Below are positions 24,937 through 34,500 of a stretch of 64,000 bases of DNA, in pieces. This DNA comes from Arthrobacter glacialis (GTDB lineage: Bacteria > Actinomycetota > Actinomycetes > Actinomycetales > Micrococcaceae), in NCBI RefSeq assembly GCF_002909445.1, contig NZ_PPXC01000019.1:18305-82304 (forward strand), written 5' to 3'. The first letter of the stretch is position 1. Every line of letters begins with the position of its first letter. The position numbers were made by a program, and so were the translations under genes. Under the pieces are notes generated by a model that was not told where the DNA came from, did not search any database, and saw nothing but the letters and a program-made list of their open reading frames with translations.

Positions 24937-27900
24937 TTGCATCTAAAAAGTCTTTCCGTGCGCGGATTCAAGTCCTTCGCCTCGGCCACCACTTTTGACT
25001 TTGAACCGGGTGTGACTGCAGTCGTGGGCCCCAACGGTTCGGGTAAATCCAATGTGGTGGATGCGCTGGCGTGGGTCATGGGCGAGCAAGGCGCCAAAAC
25101 CCTGCGCGGGGGCAAAATGGAAGATGTCATCTTTGCCGGCACCTCCGCCCGTCCGCCGCTGGGCCGCGCCCATGTGGCGCTGACCATTGACAACGCCGAC
25201 GGCGCCCTGCCGATCGACTATGCCGAGGTCACCATTTCACGCACCCTTTTCCGGGCAGGCGGCTCCGAGTACGCCATCAATGGCACCTCCTGCCGGCTCC
25301 TGGACATCCAGGAATTGCTCTCGGATTCGGGCTTGGGACGAGAAATGCACGTCATCGTGGGCCAGGGCCAGCTGGACAAGGTGCTGCACGCAACACCGGA
25401 GGACCGCCGCGGATTCATTGAGGAGGCGGCAGGAATTCTCAAGCACCGCCGTCGCAAAGAAAAGACGCTGCGCAAACTTGAGGCCATGAGCGCCAATTTG
25501 GCCCGCCTGAGCGATTTGACCGGGGAGATTAGGCGCCAGCTGACACCCTTGGGCAAGCAGGCAGCCGTGGCCAGGCGCGCCCAAAGCGTGCAATTTGACC
25601 TCCGTGACGCCAAGGCCCGGCTGCTGGCGGATGAAATAGTCCAACTCAGTAACGCCGTGGAAAAGGACGCTGCGGATGAGTTGGCCCTGAAAAACCGCCG
25701 CGAACTGGTGGAGAAGCAACTCCTGGCCGGGCGCACGCAGCAAGGTGATCTTGAACAGCTCGCCGCCGCCGCCACTCCAGTGTTGAATGCTGCCAAGGAC
25801 GATTGGTACCAGCTCTGCGCCACCCGTGACCAGTTGAAGTCCATGGGTGCGCTGGCTGCCGAACGCCAACGCCACCTGGGCGCCCCGGACGCCGTCGCGG
25901 ATCCCCATCGCGACCCCGACAGGTTGGCTGAGCAAGCCGCGCGGCTGCGAGCCGACGAGGCTGAGCTGGATTTGGCCCTGGGAGAACGCCGCTACGGGCT
26001 GGAAACCGCCATGGAAATCAAGGAAGACGCCGAGACGGCGGTGCGGGCCGAGGAGCAGCGTGTCCGTGAACTGCTGCGCGCCACGGCTGACAGGCGTGAG
26101 GGCCTGGCCCGGCTGGCGGGCAAAGTGGCCTCCGTGCGTTCCCGCGTGGAGTCGGCCGAAGCCGAGATCGGCCGGCTGCACCAAAGCAAGGCCGCCGGAG
26201 CCGAGCGGCACAACGCCGCAGCCCAAGAGTTTGCCGCGCTGGAGTCCCAGGTGGCTGGTGTGGAAGCCGGCGAGGAACGCCTTGATGCCCATTATGAGGA
26301 GGCCGCCGCAGCCCTCGCCGAGCTGGATGAGCGGATCCAGTCACTAAGCGCCGATCAGCTCGCTGCCGAGCGCGAACGTGATTCCCTCACCGCCCGGCGC
26401 GATGCCCTGGCCGTGGGTTTGCTGCGCAAGGACGCCAGCGCCCACCTGCTGACTGCCGCGCCGCCAGGGGTTGTGGCCGCCATGGCCGCCCTGATTCAGG
26501 TGGCACACGGCCACGAAACAGCCATTGCTGCCGCACTGGATGCGGCCGCCGAAGGTGTTGCCGTCAGCGATATGTCGGCAGCCCTGGATGCCTTGGCACT
26601 GATCAAGACTGACGACGGCGGACGCGTCACCCTGGTGGTCACCGGCACCCCTGCCCAAACCCCCCACCCAACGTCTGTGCACCAAGCAGCCCTGATCGCC
26701 GCAGCGCAGACCGCGGCGGACGTGGTTGCTGGTGCCGTTGTGGCCCGTACGCAGCTCAGCGGCCCGCCGGAACTGGACGCCGCACTCGATAACCTGCTGG
26801 CAGCAGTGGTGCTGGTTCCCGATCTCGCCGCGGCGCAACAAGTCCTGGCCCACCACGCGGGCTTGACGGCTGTCACGGCGCAAGGAGATGTGATCACGGC
26901 GTTTTACCTCAAGGGCGGTTCGGCCACGGCTCCGTCGTTGTTGGAACTGCAGGCAGCAGTGGAACAAACACAGGATCAATTGCGTGCCGCCACTGCCCGC
27001 GGCGAGCAGGCCAGGTTTGCGCTGGCCGGCCTGCGCTCCCAACGCCCGGAGTTGGCTGACGCCGAGGCCGGTGCCCTGGCGGAACTGCATGAATCCGATG
27101 CCCGTCTGGCAGCTGTTGCCGAACGCCTCGGCTCACTGGGTGCCACCTTGCGGTCGGCTGTGGGGGAGTCGCAACGGCATGCTGCGGCGTTGGCGGCGGC
27201 CACGGCCAACCTTGCCCAGGAGCAGGACGCCCTGGCGGAGATTGCCGCACGGTTGGCCGTTGCCCAGGACGCACCGGCCGACGGTGAGCCGTCCATGGAT
27301 GAAAGGGACGCCCTGGCCGCTGCAGCCACGGCCGCCCGCGCCGTGGAGTTGGAAACCAGGCTTTCTCTGCGCAGTACCGAGGAATCACTGAACACCGTGA
27401 GAAACCGCGCGTCGGCCTTGGAACGCGCCGCCACCACGGAGCGGCTGGCCCGGGAGCAGGCAGCACAGCGGGCCAACAGGCGCCTCTTTCAGGCCAAAAA
27501 GGCCGCCGCCGTGGCACTGGCTACCGAACACATTCTGGGGTTCGTGGCGCAGTCCATTGAAATGGCTGAGCAGGTGCGCGATGCGGCCGAGGAGCACAGG
27601 GCGGCCCGTGAAGTGGAGTTGATGGCCGTCCGGGCAGCCATGGTGGCGGGCGAGAAGGAACTCGCCAAACTGACTGACTCAGTCCACAAGGATGAAATGG
27701 CCCGTGCCGCGCAACGCTTGCGCATTGAAACGCTGGAAAACAAGTCCATCGAGGAATTGGGGCTGACCGTAGACCATTTGATCACCGAATACGGGCCGGA
27801 CGTTCCGGTGCCGCACGGGCCGGGGGAAGCCACGGACAAGTGGGCTGCACTGCGCGTCACGGTGGATGAATCGGGTGCCGAAGTCCGTGAGGGCGTTCCG

Positions 27901-28569
27901 TTTGTCCGTGAGGAGCAGGAAAAGCGCCTCAAACGCGCAGAACGCGACCTCGCAGCGTTGGGCAAGGTCAACCCGCTTGCGCTGGAAGAGTTTGCCGCAT
28001 TGGAGGAACGCCACCAATTCCTGGCGTCACAGTTGGAGGACTTGAAATCCAGCCGCAGGGACTTGATGGACATCATCAAGGAAGTGGATGCGCGGGTAGA
28101 GGAAGTTTTCACGGCCGCCTACACGGACACAGCCGTACAGTTTGAGCGGGTTTTTGGCCGGCTCTTCCCAGGAGGAGAGGGCCGGCTGATCCTGACGGAT
28201 CCGGCGAACATGCTCACCACGGGCATTGAAGTTGAAGCCCGGCCCGCAGGCAAGAAGATCAAGCGGCTCTCACTGCTTTCCGGCGGGGAGCGCTCGCTGA
28301 CGGCCGTGGCCCTGTTGGTGGCCATCTTCAAGGCCAGGCCGTCGCCGTTCTATGTGATGGATGAGGTGGAGGCGGCCTTGGATGACACCAACCTGGGCAG
28401 GCTCATCACCATTTTTGAGGAGTTGCGCGAATCCAGCCAGCTCATCATCATCACGCACCAAAAGCGGACCATGGACGTTGCCGACGCCCTCTACGGAGTG
28501 TCGATGAGGGGCGACGGCGTCTCAACAGTGATCAGCCAGCGCATGGACCGCGAATCGTCCAACGCCTGA
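24937..28569 (+). CDS. smc: chromosome segregation protein SMC
   Basis: 1210 residues. SMC forms the ATPase arms of the condensin complex with ScpA/ScpB. LHLKSLSVRGFKSFA begins the head; Walker A GPNGSGKS is at 31-38. The long coiled-coil arms surround a hinge around residues 500-660 (TAAPPGVVAAMAALIQV, then ALDAAAEGVAVSDM). The C-terminal head has the signature LSGGERSLTAVALLVAIF and Walker B FYVMDEVEAALDD. The TTG start at 24937 is preceded by AGGAGAAGAA; upstream codons to 24760 have no similarity to SMC. ftsY lies downstream, separated by an inserted minus-strand MFS gene. Confidence 0.96.
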   Translation: MHLKSLSVRGFKSFASATTFDFEPGVTAVVGPNGSGKSNVVDALAWVMGEQGAKTLRGGKMEDVIFAGTSARPPLGRAHVALTIDNADGALPIDYAEVTISRTLFRAGGSEYAINGTSCRLLDIQELLSDSGLGREMHVIVGQGQLDKVLHATPEDRRGFIEEAAGILKHRRRKEKTLRKLEAMSANLARLSDLTGEIRRQLTPLGKQAAVARRAQSVQFDLRDAKARLLADEIVQLSNAVEKDAADELALKNRRELVEKQLLAGRTQQGDLEQLAAAATPVLNAAKDDWYQLCATRDQLKSMGALAAERQRHLGAPDAVADPHRDPDRLAEQAARLRADEAELDLALGERRYGLETAMEIKEDAETAVRAEEQRVRELLRATADRREGLARLAGKVASVRSRVESAEAEIGRLHQSKAAGAERHNAAAQEFAALESQVAGVEAGEERLDAHYEEAAAALAELDERIQSLSADQLAAERERDSLTARRDALAVGLLRKDASAHLLTAAPPGVVAAMAALIQVAHGHETAIAAALDAAAEGVAVSDMSAALDALALIKTDDGGRVTLVVTGTPAQTPHPTSVHQAALIAAAQTAADVVAGAVVARTQLSGPPELDAALDNLLAAVVLVPDLAAAQQVLAHHAGLTAVTAQGDVITAFYLKGGSATAPSLLELQAAVEQTQDQLRAATARGEQARFALAGLRSQRPELADAEAGALAELHESDARLAAVAERLGSLGATLRSAVGESQRHAAALAAATANLAQEQDALAEIAARLAVAQDAPADGEPSMDERDALAAAATAARAVELETRLSLRSTEESLNTVRNRASALERAATTERLAREQAAQRANRRLFQAKKAAAVALATEHILGFVAQSIEMAEQVRDAAEEHRAAREVELMAVRAAMVAGEKELAKLTDSVHKDEMARAAQRLRIETLENKSIEELGLTVDHLITEYGPDVPVPHGPGEATDKWAALRVTVDESGAEVREGVPFVREEQEKRLKRAERDLAALGKVNPLALEEFAALEERHQFLASQLEDLKSSRRDLMDIIKEVDARVEEVFTAAYTDTAVQFERVFGRLFPGGEGRLILTDPANMLTTGIEVEARPAGKKIKRLSLLSGGERSLTAVALLVAIFKARPSPFYVMDEVEAALDDTNLGRLITIFEELRESSQLIIITHQKRTMDVADALYGVSMRGDGVSTVISQRMDRESSNA

Positions 28570-28591
28570 CGCCTCCGTCTTTCCCCAACTG

Positions 28592-28652
28592 TGACGCACT
28601 TGTTGCTGTGGAAAGCGCATTCCGGGACGCATTTCGTGTAACAACTGCGTCA
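28592..28652. terminator. hairpin between convergent smc and MFS gene
   Basis: TGACGCACTTGTT (28592-28604) pairs with AACAACTGCGTCA (28640-28652) with one mismatch; the loop is 35 nt. It stands between two converging genes, so it probably ends transcription from one or both sides. No T-run follows. Confidence 0.45.
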
Positions 28653-28659
28653 AAGATTG

Positions 28660-29886
28660 TCAGGAGAGCCGTGTGTCCTTGACTGGCAGCCAGAACAGGA
28701 TACTCAGCAGGGCGATGGCCGTGGCCATGGCGAAGGCCGGTCCGTAGGAGAAGGTGTCCACCAGGATGCCCGCTGCGATGGGTCCGATGATGGCGCCTAA
28801 ATCGGAGCTCATCTGGAAAGTGGCAAGAACCTTACCGCCGGAGCGGTTGTTGCCGATGACGTCGGCCACGGTTGCCTGTTGGGCCGGGCCCATGAGCCCG
28901 CTGCCAAGTCCTGCCAGGGCGGAAACCACGAAGAACCAGAACTCGTTACCCGTAAAGCCCAGAACCCCCATGGCCAGGCCGTTGACTGCCAGGCCCGCCA
29001 AGATCATGGGCTTGCGGCCCCACGTGTCAGCCAGCTTGCCCGAGAAGGTCAGGGCAGCGCCTGTTCCGATGGCAAAGACGGCGAGGGAAATGCCGGCCAC
29101 TTCAGGCCCCGCACCCAAGGCGGCCGTGGCAAAAAGCGGCACCAGGGCCATGCGGATGCCGAAGGCGGACCAGCCATTGGCGAATCCTGAGGTAAGCACA
29201 GCCCTGTAAGCCGGCAACGCCAAGGCCGCCCGCAGCGGCAGCGCTGGCGCCTTGGCCACGGACTTGGCAGCCGAACCGTGCGGTGCGCCAACCACTGCAG
29301 GGAGCATGGTGGCCACCAAAAGTGCCACCAGAACCAGTGCCCCGGCATAGACCAGGAACGGCAGTTGCATGCCCAGGCCCGCCAGCAATCCACCCACCAC
29401 GGGGCCGGCAATGTTTCCCAGCAGGAAGGAACCGGCATACAAGCTGGAGACGCGGCCCCGGGCTTGTGGCGGAGCCATCCTGATGAGCAGACCCATGGCG
29501 GCCACAGTGAACATGGTGGAGCCAATCCCGCCCAGCCCCCGGTACAGCAGCAATTGCCAATAGTTTTGGGCAAAGGCGCATGCGGCGCTGGACGCGGCAA
29601 CAATGAGAATCCCCAAGATGTAGGTGCGGCGTTCACCCATCCGCTCCACCAGCCAGCCACTCAACGGCGCGAACGCAAGCCGGGTGAATGCAAAGGCGCT
29701 GACCACCACTGCCGCGGCGGCCACGCTGACATCAAAACTCTGCGCGAACTGCGGTAGGACGGGCGCCACAATGCCAAATCCAATGGCGATCAGGAACGCG
29801 GCGGCAACCAGAACCTTGATCTCGCGGCCCAAGTGAATTGGAGGTGCATCGGCAGTGTTTTTGGTGTGAGGACTTTTCATTGACAT
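28660..29886 (-). CDS. MFS transporter (multidrug/metabolite efflux type)
   Basis: 408 residues, with about 12 hydrophobic helices. Motif A between helices 2 and 3 reads GWLVERMGERRTYI, and the second-half copy is GKLADTWGRKPMIL. Helix 5 carries the motif C-like segment GNIAGPVVGGLLAG, which suggests an antiporter of the drug:H+ type. The substrate is unknown. The start is uncertain (29886 or 29880, MSMK); neither has a clear ribosome site, and the further upstream frame to 30051 is an antisense shadow of ftsY. Divergent from ftsY and convergent with smc. Confidence 0.85.
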   Translation of the reverse strand: MSMKSPHTKNTADAPPIHLGREIKVLVAAAFLIAIGFGIVAPVLPQFAQSFDVSVAAAAVVVSAFAFTRLAFAPLSGWLVERMGERRTYILGILIVAASSAACAFAQNYWQLLLYRGLGGIGSTMFTVAAMGLLIRMAPPQARGRVSSLYAGSFLLGNIAGPVVGGLLAGLGMQLPFLVYAGALVLVALLVATMLPAVVGAPHGSAAKSVAKAPALPLRAALALPAYRAVLTSGFANGWSAFGIRMALVPLFATAALGAGPEVAGISLAVFAIGTGAALTFSGKLADTWGRKPMILAGLAVNGLAMGVLGFTGNEFWFFVVSALAGLGSGLMGPAQQATVADVIGNNRSGGKVLATFQMSSDLGAIIGPIAAGILVDTFSYGPAFAMATAIALLSILFWLPVKDTRLS

Positions 29887-29952
29887 CAAGGATGAGTTTG
29901 TCACAACCAGACGGCACCTGCTGGTTCCCAACCACCGTGAGAGACTGGGGGA

Positions 29953-31143
29953 GTGAACGATATTCTCCCCATCATCCTGTCCATTGTTGTTGGGCTCGCC
30001 GTCATTGGTGGCCTCATTCCCGTCTTCTTGAAGGCCCGACGCACCAGCCAAGACTTCTCAGGCCCGCGAGATGCCAACGATCCAGCCCCGGTGGACACGG
30101 CCGATGCCGCCGGCTCCACCGACACGTTGGTGCAGGAACGCCCCGAAGCCCAGCTGCCGACGTCGGACCTTGAGATTGTTGAGCAGGAAGAGCTGGCCGC
30201 ACCCTCCTTGGAGACGCCGCTCCCGGTTGAGGGCCGTCTTGTGAGGCTGCGTGCTCGGTTGGTTAAGTCCAATAATGCGCTGGGCAAGGGGCTCTTGGCG
30301 CTCCTATCCCGGGACACCATCGATGAGGATGTGTGGGAAGAGGTGGAGGAGACGCTGCTGCTGGCAGACGTTGGCACGGATTCCACCATGGAGCTGGTGG
30401 ACACCCTGCGTGAGCGCGTGAAGGTTTTAGGTGCCCGCAGCCCGGAGCAGGTTCAGGCCATGCTGCGCGAGGAATTGATCAAGCTGGTGGATCCCACCAT
30501 GGACCGGTCCTTGAACATTGACCGCCACGATGACCGCCCGGCCATCCTCATGGTGGTCGGCGTCAACGGTGTTGGCAAGACCACCACCGTGGGTAAGCTG
30601 GCGCGTGTGCTGGTGGCCGAGGACAAGGACGTGCTCCTGGGTGCCGCCGATACTTTCCGTGCCGCCGCCGCTGAGCAGTTGGCCACCTGGGGTGCCCGTG
30701 TTGGTGTTCCCACCGTGAAGTCCGACGTCGACGGGGCAGACCCGGCCTCTGTCGCCTTTGAAGCGGTCAAGGTGGGCATCGAGCAGGAAGTCGATGTGGT
30801 CATGATCGACACCGCAGGGCGCCTGCAAAACAAGGTTGGCTTGATGGATGAGCTGGGTAAGGTCAAGCGGGTCATCGAAAAACAAGCGAGCGTTGATGAG
30901 GTGCTGCTAGTTCTGGATGCCACCACCGGCCAGAACGGCCTTACCCAGGCCAAAGTATTTGCCGAGGTTGTCAACATCACTGGCATTGTGCTGACCAAGC
31001 TGGACGGAACCGCCAAGGGTGGCATTGTGGTGGCCATTCAGAAGTCACTGGGCGTGCCCGTAAAGCTTGTGGGCTTGGGTGAAGGTGCCGACGATCTGGC
31101 TCCCTTTGATGCGGAGAGCTTTGTGGATGCCCTACTCAGCTAG
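29953..31143 (+). CDS. ftsY: signal recognition particle receptor FtsY
   Basis: 396 residues. FtsY docks ribosome-SRP complexes at the membrane. An N-terminal membrane helix (about 5-26) marks the actinobacterial form. An acidic linker (about 30-85), the N domain (LVRLRARLVKSNNALGKGLL) and the GTPase G domain follow: G1 GVNGVGKTTTVGKLA, DTFRAAAAEQL, G3 DTAGRLQNK, G4 TKLDGTAKGG, and C-terminal VGLGEGADDLAPFD. GTG start behind GGGGGA. The matching SRP protein Ffh is at 42.1 kb. Confidence 0.96.
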   Translation: MNDILPIILSIVVGLAVIGGLIPVFLKARRTSQDFSGPRDANDPAPVDTADAAGSTDTLVQERPEAQLPTSDLEIVEQEELAAPSLETPLPVEGRLVRLRARLVKSNNALGKGLLALLSRDTIDEDVWEEVEETLLLADVGTDSTMELVDTLRERVKVLGARSPEQVQAMLREELIKLVDPTMDRSLNIDRHDDRPAILMVVGVNGVGKTTTVGKLARVLVAEDKDVLLGAADTFRAAAAEQLATWGARVGVPTVKSDVDGADPASVAFEAVKVGIEQEVDVVMIDTAGRLQNKVGLMDELGKVKRVIEKQASVDEVLLVLDATTGQNGLTQAKVFAEVVNITGIVLTKLDGTAKGGIVVAIQKSLGVPVKLVGLGEGADDLAPFDAESFVDALLS

Positions 31144-31198
31144 ACCGCAGTAACGCATAGTTCCGCAATGGCTTAGTCCCAACATGACAAGCCTGCGT

Positions 31199-31227
31199 AA
31201 AGTGCCCGCTTCGGCGGGCACTTTTTT
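31199..31227 (+). terminator. rho-independent terminator of ftsY
   Basis: AAAGTGCCCGC (31199-31209), loop TTCG, GCGGGCACTTT (31214-31224), followed by more T. A perfect 11-bp stem with a UUCG loop and T-run: a textbook intrinsic terminator 56 bases after the ftsY stop. Confidence 0.92.
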
Positions 31228-31556
31228 GGTTAAAACGTCATAACGATTCAAGCATCCTCATGGGGGATTTTGGGGATCAAGTGTGGCTGGGTGGAAATCC
31301 CGTCCGGGGACTAGCCGACTGGCTACGGGCCCTTTTTGGACGGAAACGCCATTGAATGGGGGAAATCAAAATTGCTTATTTTATGCGACTTTGAGTGCTA
31401 AATTAGGCATCCATCAGATGGGTATATGGCGTGGGCCGTTCGGGTAATTTTAATTGGCTGAGCATCTAAAATGAACGCTCCATGTGACTTTGTATCGTCT
31501 CCAGTGGGCACACCCATGTGGGCCCTACTTTTCGAAAAGTAACTGGGAGGATCAAC
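31228..31556 (+). other. gene-free leader region with nested inverted repeats, upstream of the surface-protein gene
   Basis: No gene is seen. Nested pairing exists at 31300-31343: CCGTCC/GGACGG (31300-31305, 31338-31343) encloses GGG/CCC and TAGCC/GGCTA with a short loop. An AT-rich stretch (31350-31410) may hold the promoter. Just before the ribosome site GGGAGG (31545-31550) is a perfect 14-bp palindrome ACTTTTCGAAAAGT (31527-31540). I compared it by eye with c-di-GMP and c-di-AMP riboswitch motifs and found no match. Confidence 0.4.
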
Positions 31557-34500
31557 GTGATATTTGAGACAAGGAGCCGCGCTAGCGGTCGGGCTACCCG
31601 ATCTCTGCGAACCGGCTCAAAGGTGTTGGCGGGCGGTGTCGCCGTCAGCATGATGTTTATGTCCATGTCTGGAGCGAACGCGGCGTCGACCGATGACTCC
31701 GAGGCCTTGGGCCAGGTAATCTCAGCAGACCTGCTGAAGGCACAATTATTGGCATTGGCTTCAAGCCTGGCTGGAAACCCCAGCGACGCAGGCCCGAACG
31801 CCGCGCCCATTAACATCGGCCTCCCGGCCCTCGGTGGGCTGCAGCTCAATGCAGGGACCGTAACCCTGCCGCTGCTCAAGACTGCCGGCCAACCCAAGGG
31901 TCTTCTTGACCTGGGTGCCCTGGGCGTGTTGAACAGCTATGCTGCTGCGCCGTCTGCAACCTCGGCAACAGCTGCCGCCGGTGCAGTTGACGCCAACGGT
32001 GCCATCGCCTTGAACAACGCCGACGGCAGTCCCCGCGGCAATGCCAAGATCAATCTGACCGATTTGCTCGCGCAGGCTGGACTTGATCCGTTGACCAGCC
32101 CCGCTGTCAGCGAACTTGGCCTTGAAATCGGTGCCCTGGCGTCCAAGGCATCAAAGAACGCCGCCGTCATCAGCCCGGAGTACGTAGTTGCTGATGCCAA
32201 GCTCAACATCAAGAGCCCTGCCGTTGGCGCCTTGACCACATCAGTTGGAGGCGTGGTTGACGGACTCGGCGTCACGCTCAATGGTGTTGCAGGCTCCAGC
32301 AGTCCCCTGCTGGGCACCATTACAGGCATTTTGAACGGTGTCAACGTCGCTGGCATTGGCCTGAGCAACACGACCATTGGCCTCAACGGTGTTAACACGG
32401 CGCTTAACGGCGTAAAGACAAACCTGATCACCAAGAACGTTTCGGATCCCAACGGGATTGCAAACATCAATCTGGGCACCGGAATGGTCACTATCGACCT
32501 CGCCAAAGCCTTTGATGCAACAGATGGCCTCAACGGCCAGGATCCCAATACTGACGTCATCAACGCTGCAACCCTTTCGGCCATTACCGTGGCTCTGGGT
32601 GCGGCCATCGATGATTTGACGGCAACCATTACCCAGGAAATTAAGAACGCTCTCAACTCCATTCGCCTCGTTGTGAATGCCGAGGCCAGTGCCGTCCTCC
32701 TTACGGGCACGGTCACGATTGACGCGTCCTTGGGGCAGCTCCTCGGAACCGACCCGACGGCCCCCGTTGTTGACGTCACCGGTTTGGGGGCGGTCCTCGA
32801 TGGAACACTGGAGGTCGCACTCAACACTGTTGCCCTGCCGCTCATCAAGACAGCTGTCGGAACGGCAGTCAACCCTGTTTTGAACAGCGTTGGCGGCCTT
32901 GTAGCTGGCGCCACCGCGCCTCTGCTGACGACTCTGTCACCCGTGATTAACGGCGTTCTGGCGCAGGTTGTCCAGCTGACAGTTAATGATCAGCCGGTTG
33001 TCGGCGCCCTCGGTGCCGGATCGTTCTCGGTGAGTGCTTTGACCCTGACGCTCCTTCCGGGACTTGCCGCACCGGCGACCGTGGCCAAGGTTAGCCTGGC
33101 CACGTCAACGGTTCGCGCCCTGGATGCGCCCATCGTCCTGGTTCCGACAGTTGTGGCTACCCCCAGCAGCGTTCAGGATGGCAACACTACTGTTGTCACC
33201 GGTGCAAACTGGCCGGCCAACACCGCAGTAACCGTCCAGATTGTCAATGGTGCAGGTGCTGTCATTGGCTCGCCGGTTACCGTTCAATCCAACGCAGCTG
33301 GCGAAATCAACGCCACCCTGACGGTTCCTGCCGGAACTCCCGCTGGCGCGGGCAAGGTCGAGGGAAGCACTGTTGCTGGCGACGAGGCGGAAACCCCGTT
33401 GACCGTTACCAATGGCAGCCCGACTGACGTCAACACCGCTGTGAATACCGCTGTGAACACCGGGACCAACACCACCGTAAACACGGCTACGAACACTGGT
33501 GACAACACGACTGTCAACACTGGGGTGAACACCGCTACGAACACGTCCACTAACACGACTGCGAACACTGGCGTGAACACCGCTACGAACACGTCGACCA
33601 ACACAACCGTGAACACTGGCGTGAACACGGCTACGAATACGTCGACGAACACGGGTGACAACACGACTGTCAACACTGGCGTGAACACCGCAACGAACAC
33701 GTCGACCAACACGGGTGACAACACGACTGTCAACACTGGCGTGAACACCGCAACGAACACGTCGACCAACACAACCGTGAACACTGGCGTGAACACGGCT
33801 ACGAATACGTCGACGAACACGGGTGACAACACGACTGTCAACACTGGCGTGAACACCGCAACGAACACGACTGTCAACACTGGCGTGAACACTGGCGTGA
33901 ACACTGGCGTGAACACGGCTACGAATACGTCGACGAACACGGGTGACAACACGACTGTCAACGCTGGCGTGAACACCGCAACGAACACGTCGACGAACAC
34001 TGGCGTGAACACGGCTACGAACACGAACGTGAACACTGGCGTGAACACTGCGACGAACACGAACGTAAACACGGCAACGAACACCGCAGTGAACACGGGC
34101 GCCAACACGGCTGACAACACCATCCACCAGGACTTTGACTTGGTACCCGGTGTTGTGACGGTTGGTCAGGATTCTCTGGTACTGGGCGAGAAGTACACGC
34201 CCAATGGGACAGTGAGCGTCAAGATCAAGGACCGTGGCACGGGAATTGAAACCGTGCTGACAACCAACGAAGTTGTTTCAGCTGGTGGAGACATCGACTA
34301 CACGATTAACACTGATGGCTTGGCTCCGGGTACATACAAGGTGACTGTCGTGGACAACACCACAGGAAAGTCCACCGCCAGGTATTTGGTAGTGAATGCT
34401 CCGGCGCTGCCTTTGGTGAGCGTTGACGTTACGCCGAAGACGGTCGAACAGGGTCAAAGCACACTCCTGACCGGCTCCAAGTTCTCCGCAGGCCAAACAG

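Noticed and set aside
31300-31343. c-di-GMP-I or c-di-AMP riboswitch upstream of the surface-protein gene
   Set aside because: The conserved GGACGCAAAGCC-type or ydaO-type core sequences are not present; only generic inverted repeats are seen.
33427-34125. Direct repeats that could be taken for a CRISPR array
   Set aside because: The period is 12/60 bases, there are no unique spacers, and the repeats are in frame within a large protein; no cas genes are nearby.
33105-34127. Long minus-strand open frames (Val/Phe- and Arg/Val-rich) across the NT-repeat block
   Set aside because: They are antisense shadows produced by the 12-base repeat of the coding strand; no ribosome site, no family, and the plus strand has a clear signal peptide and sorting signal.
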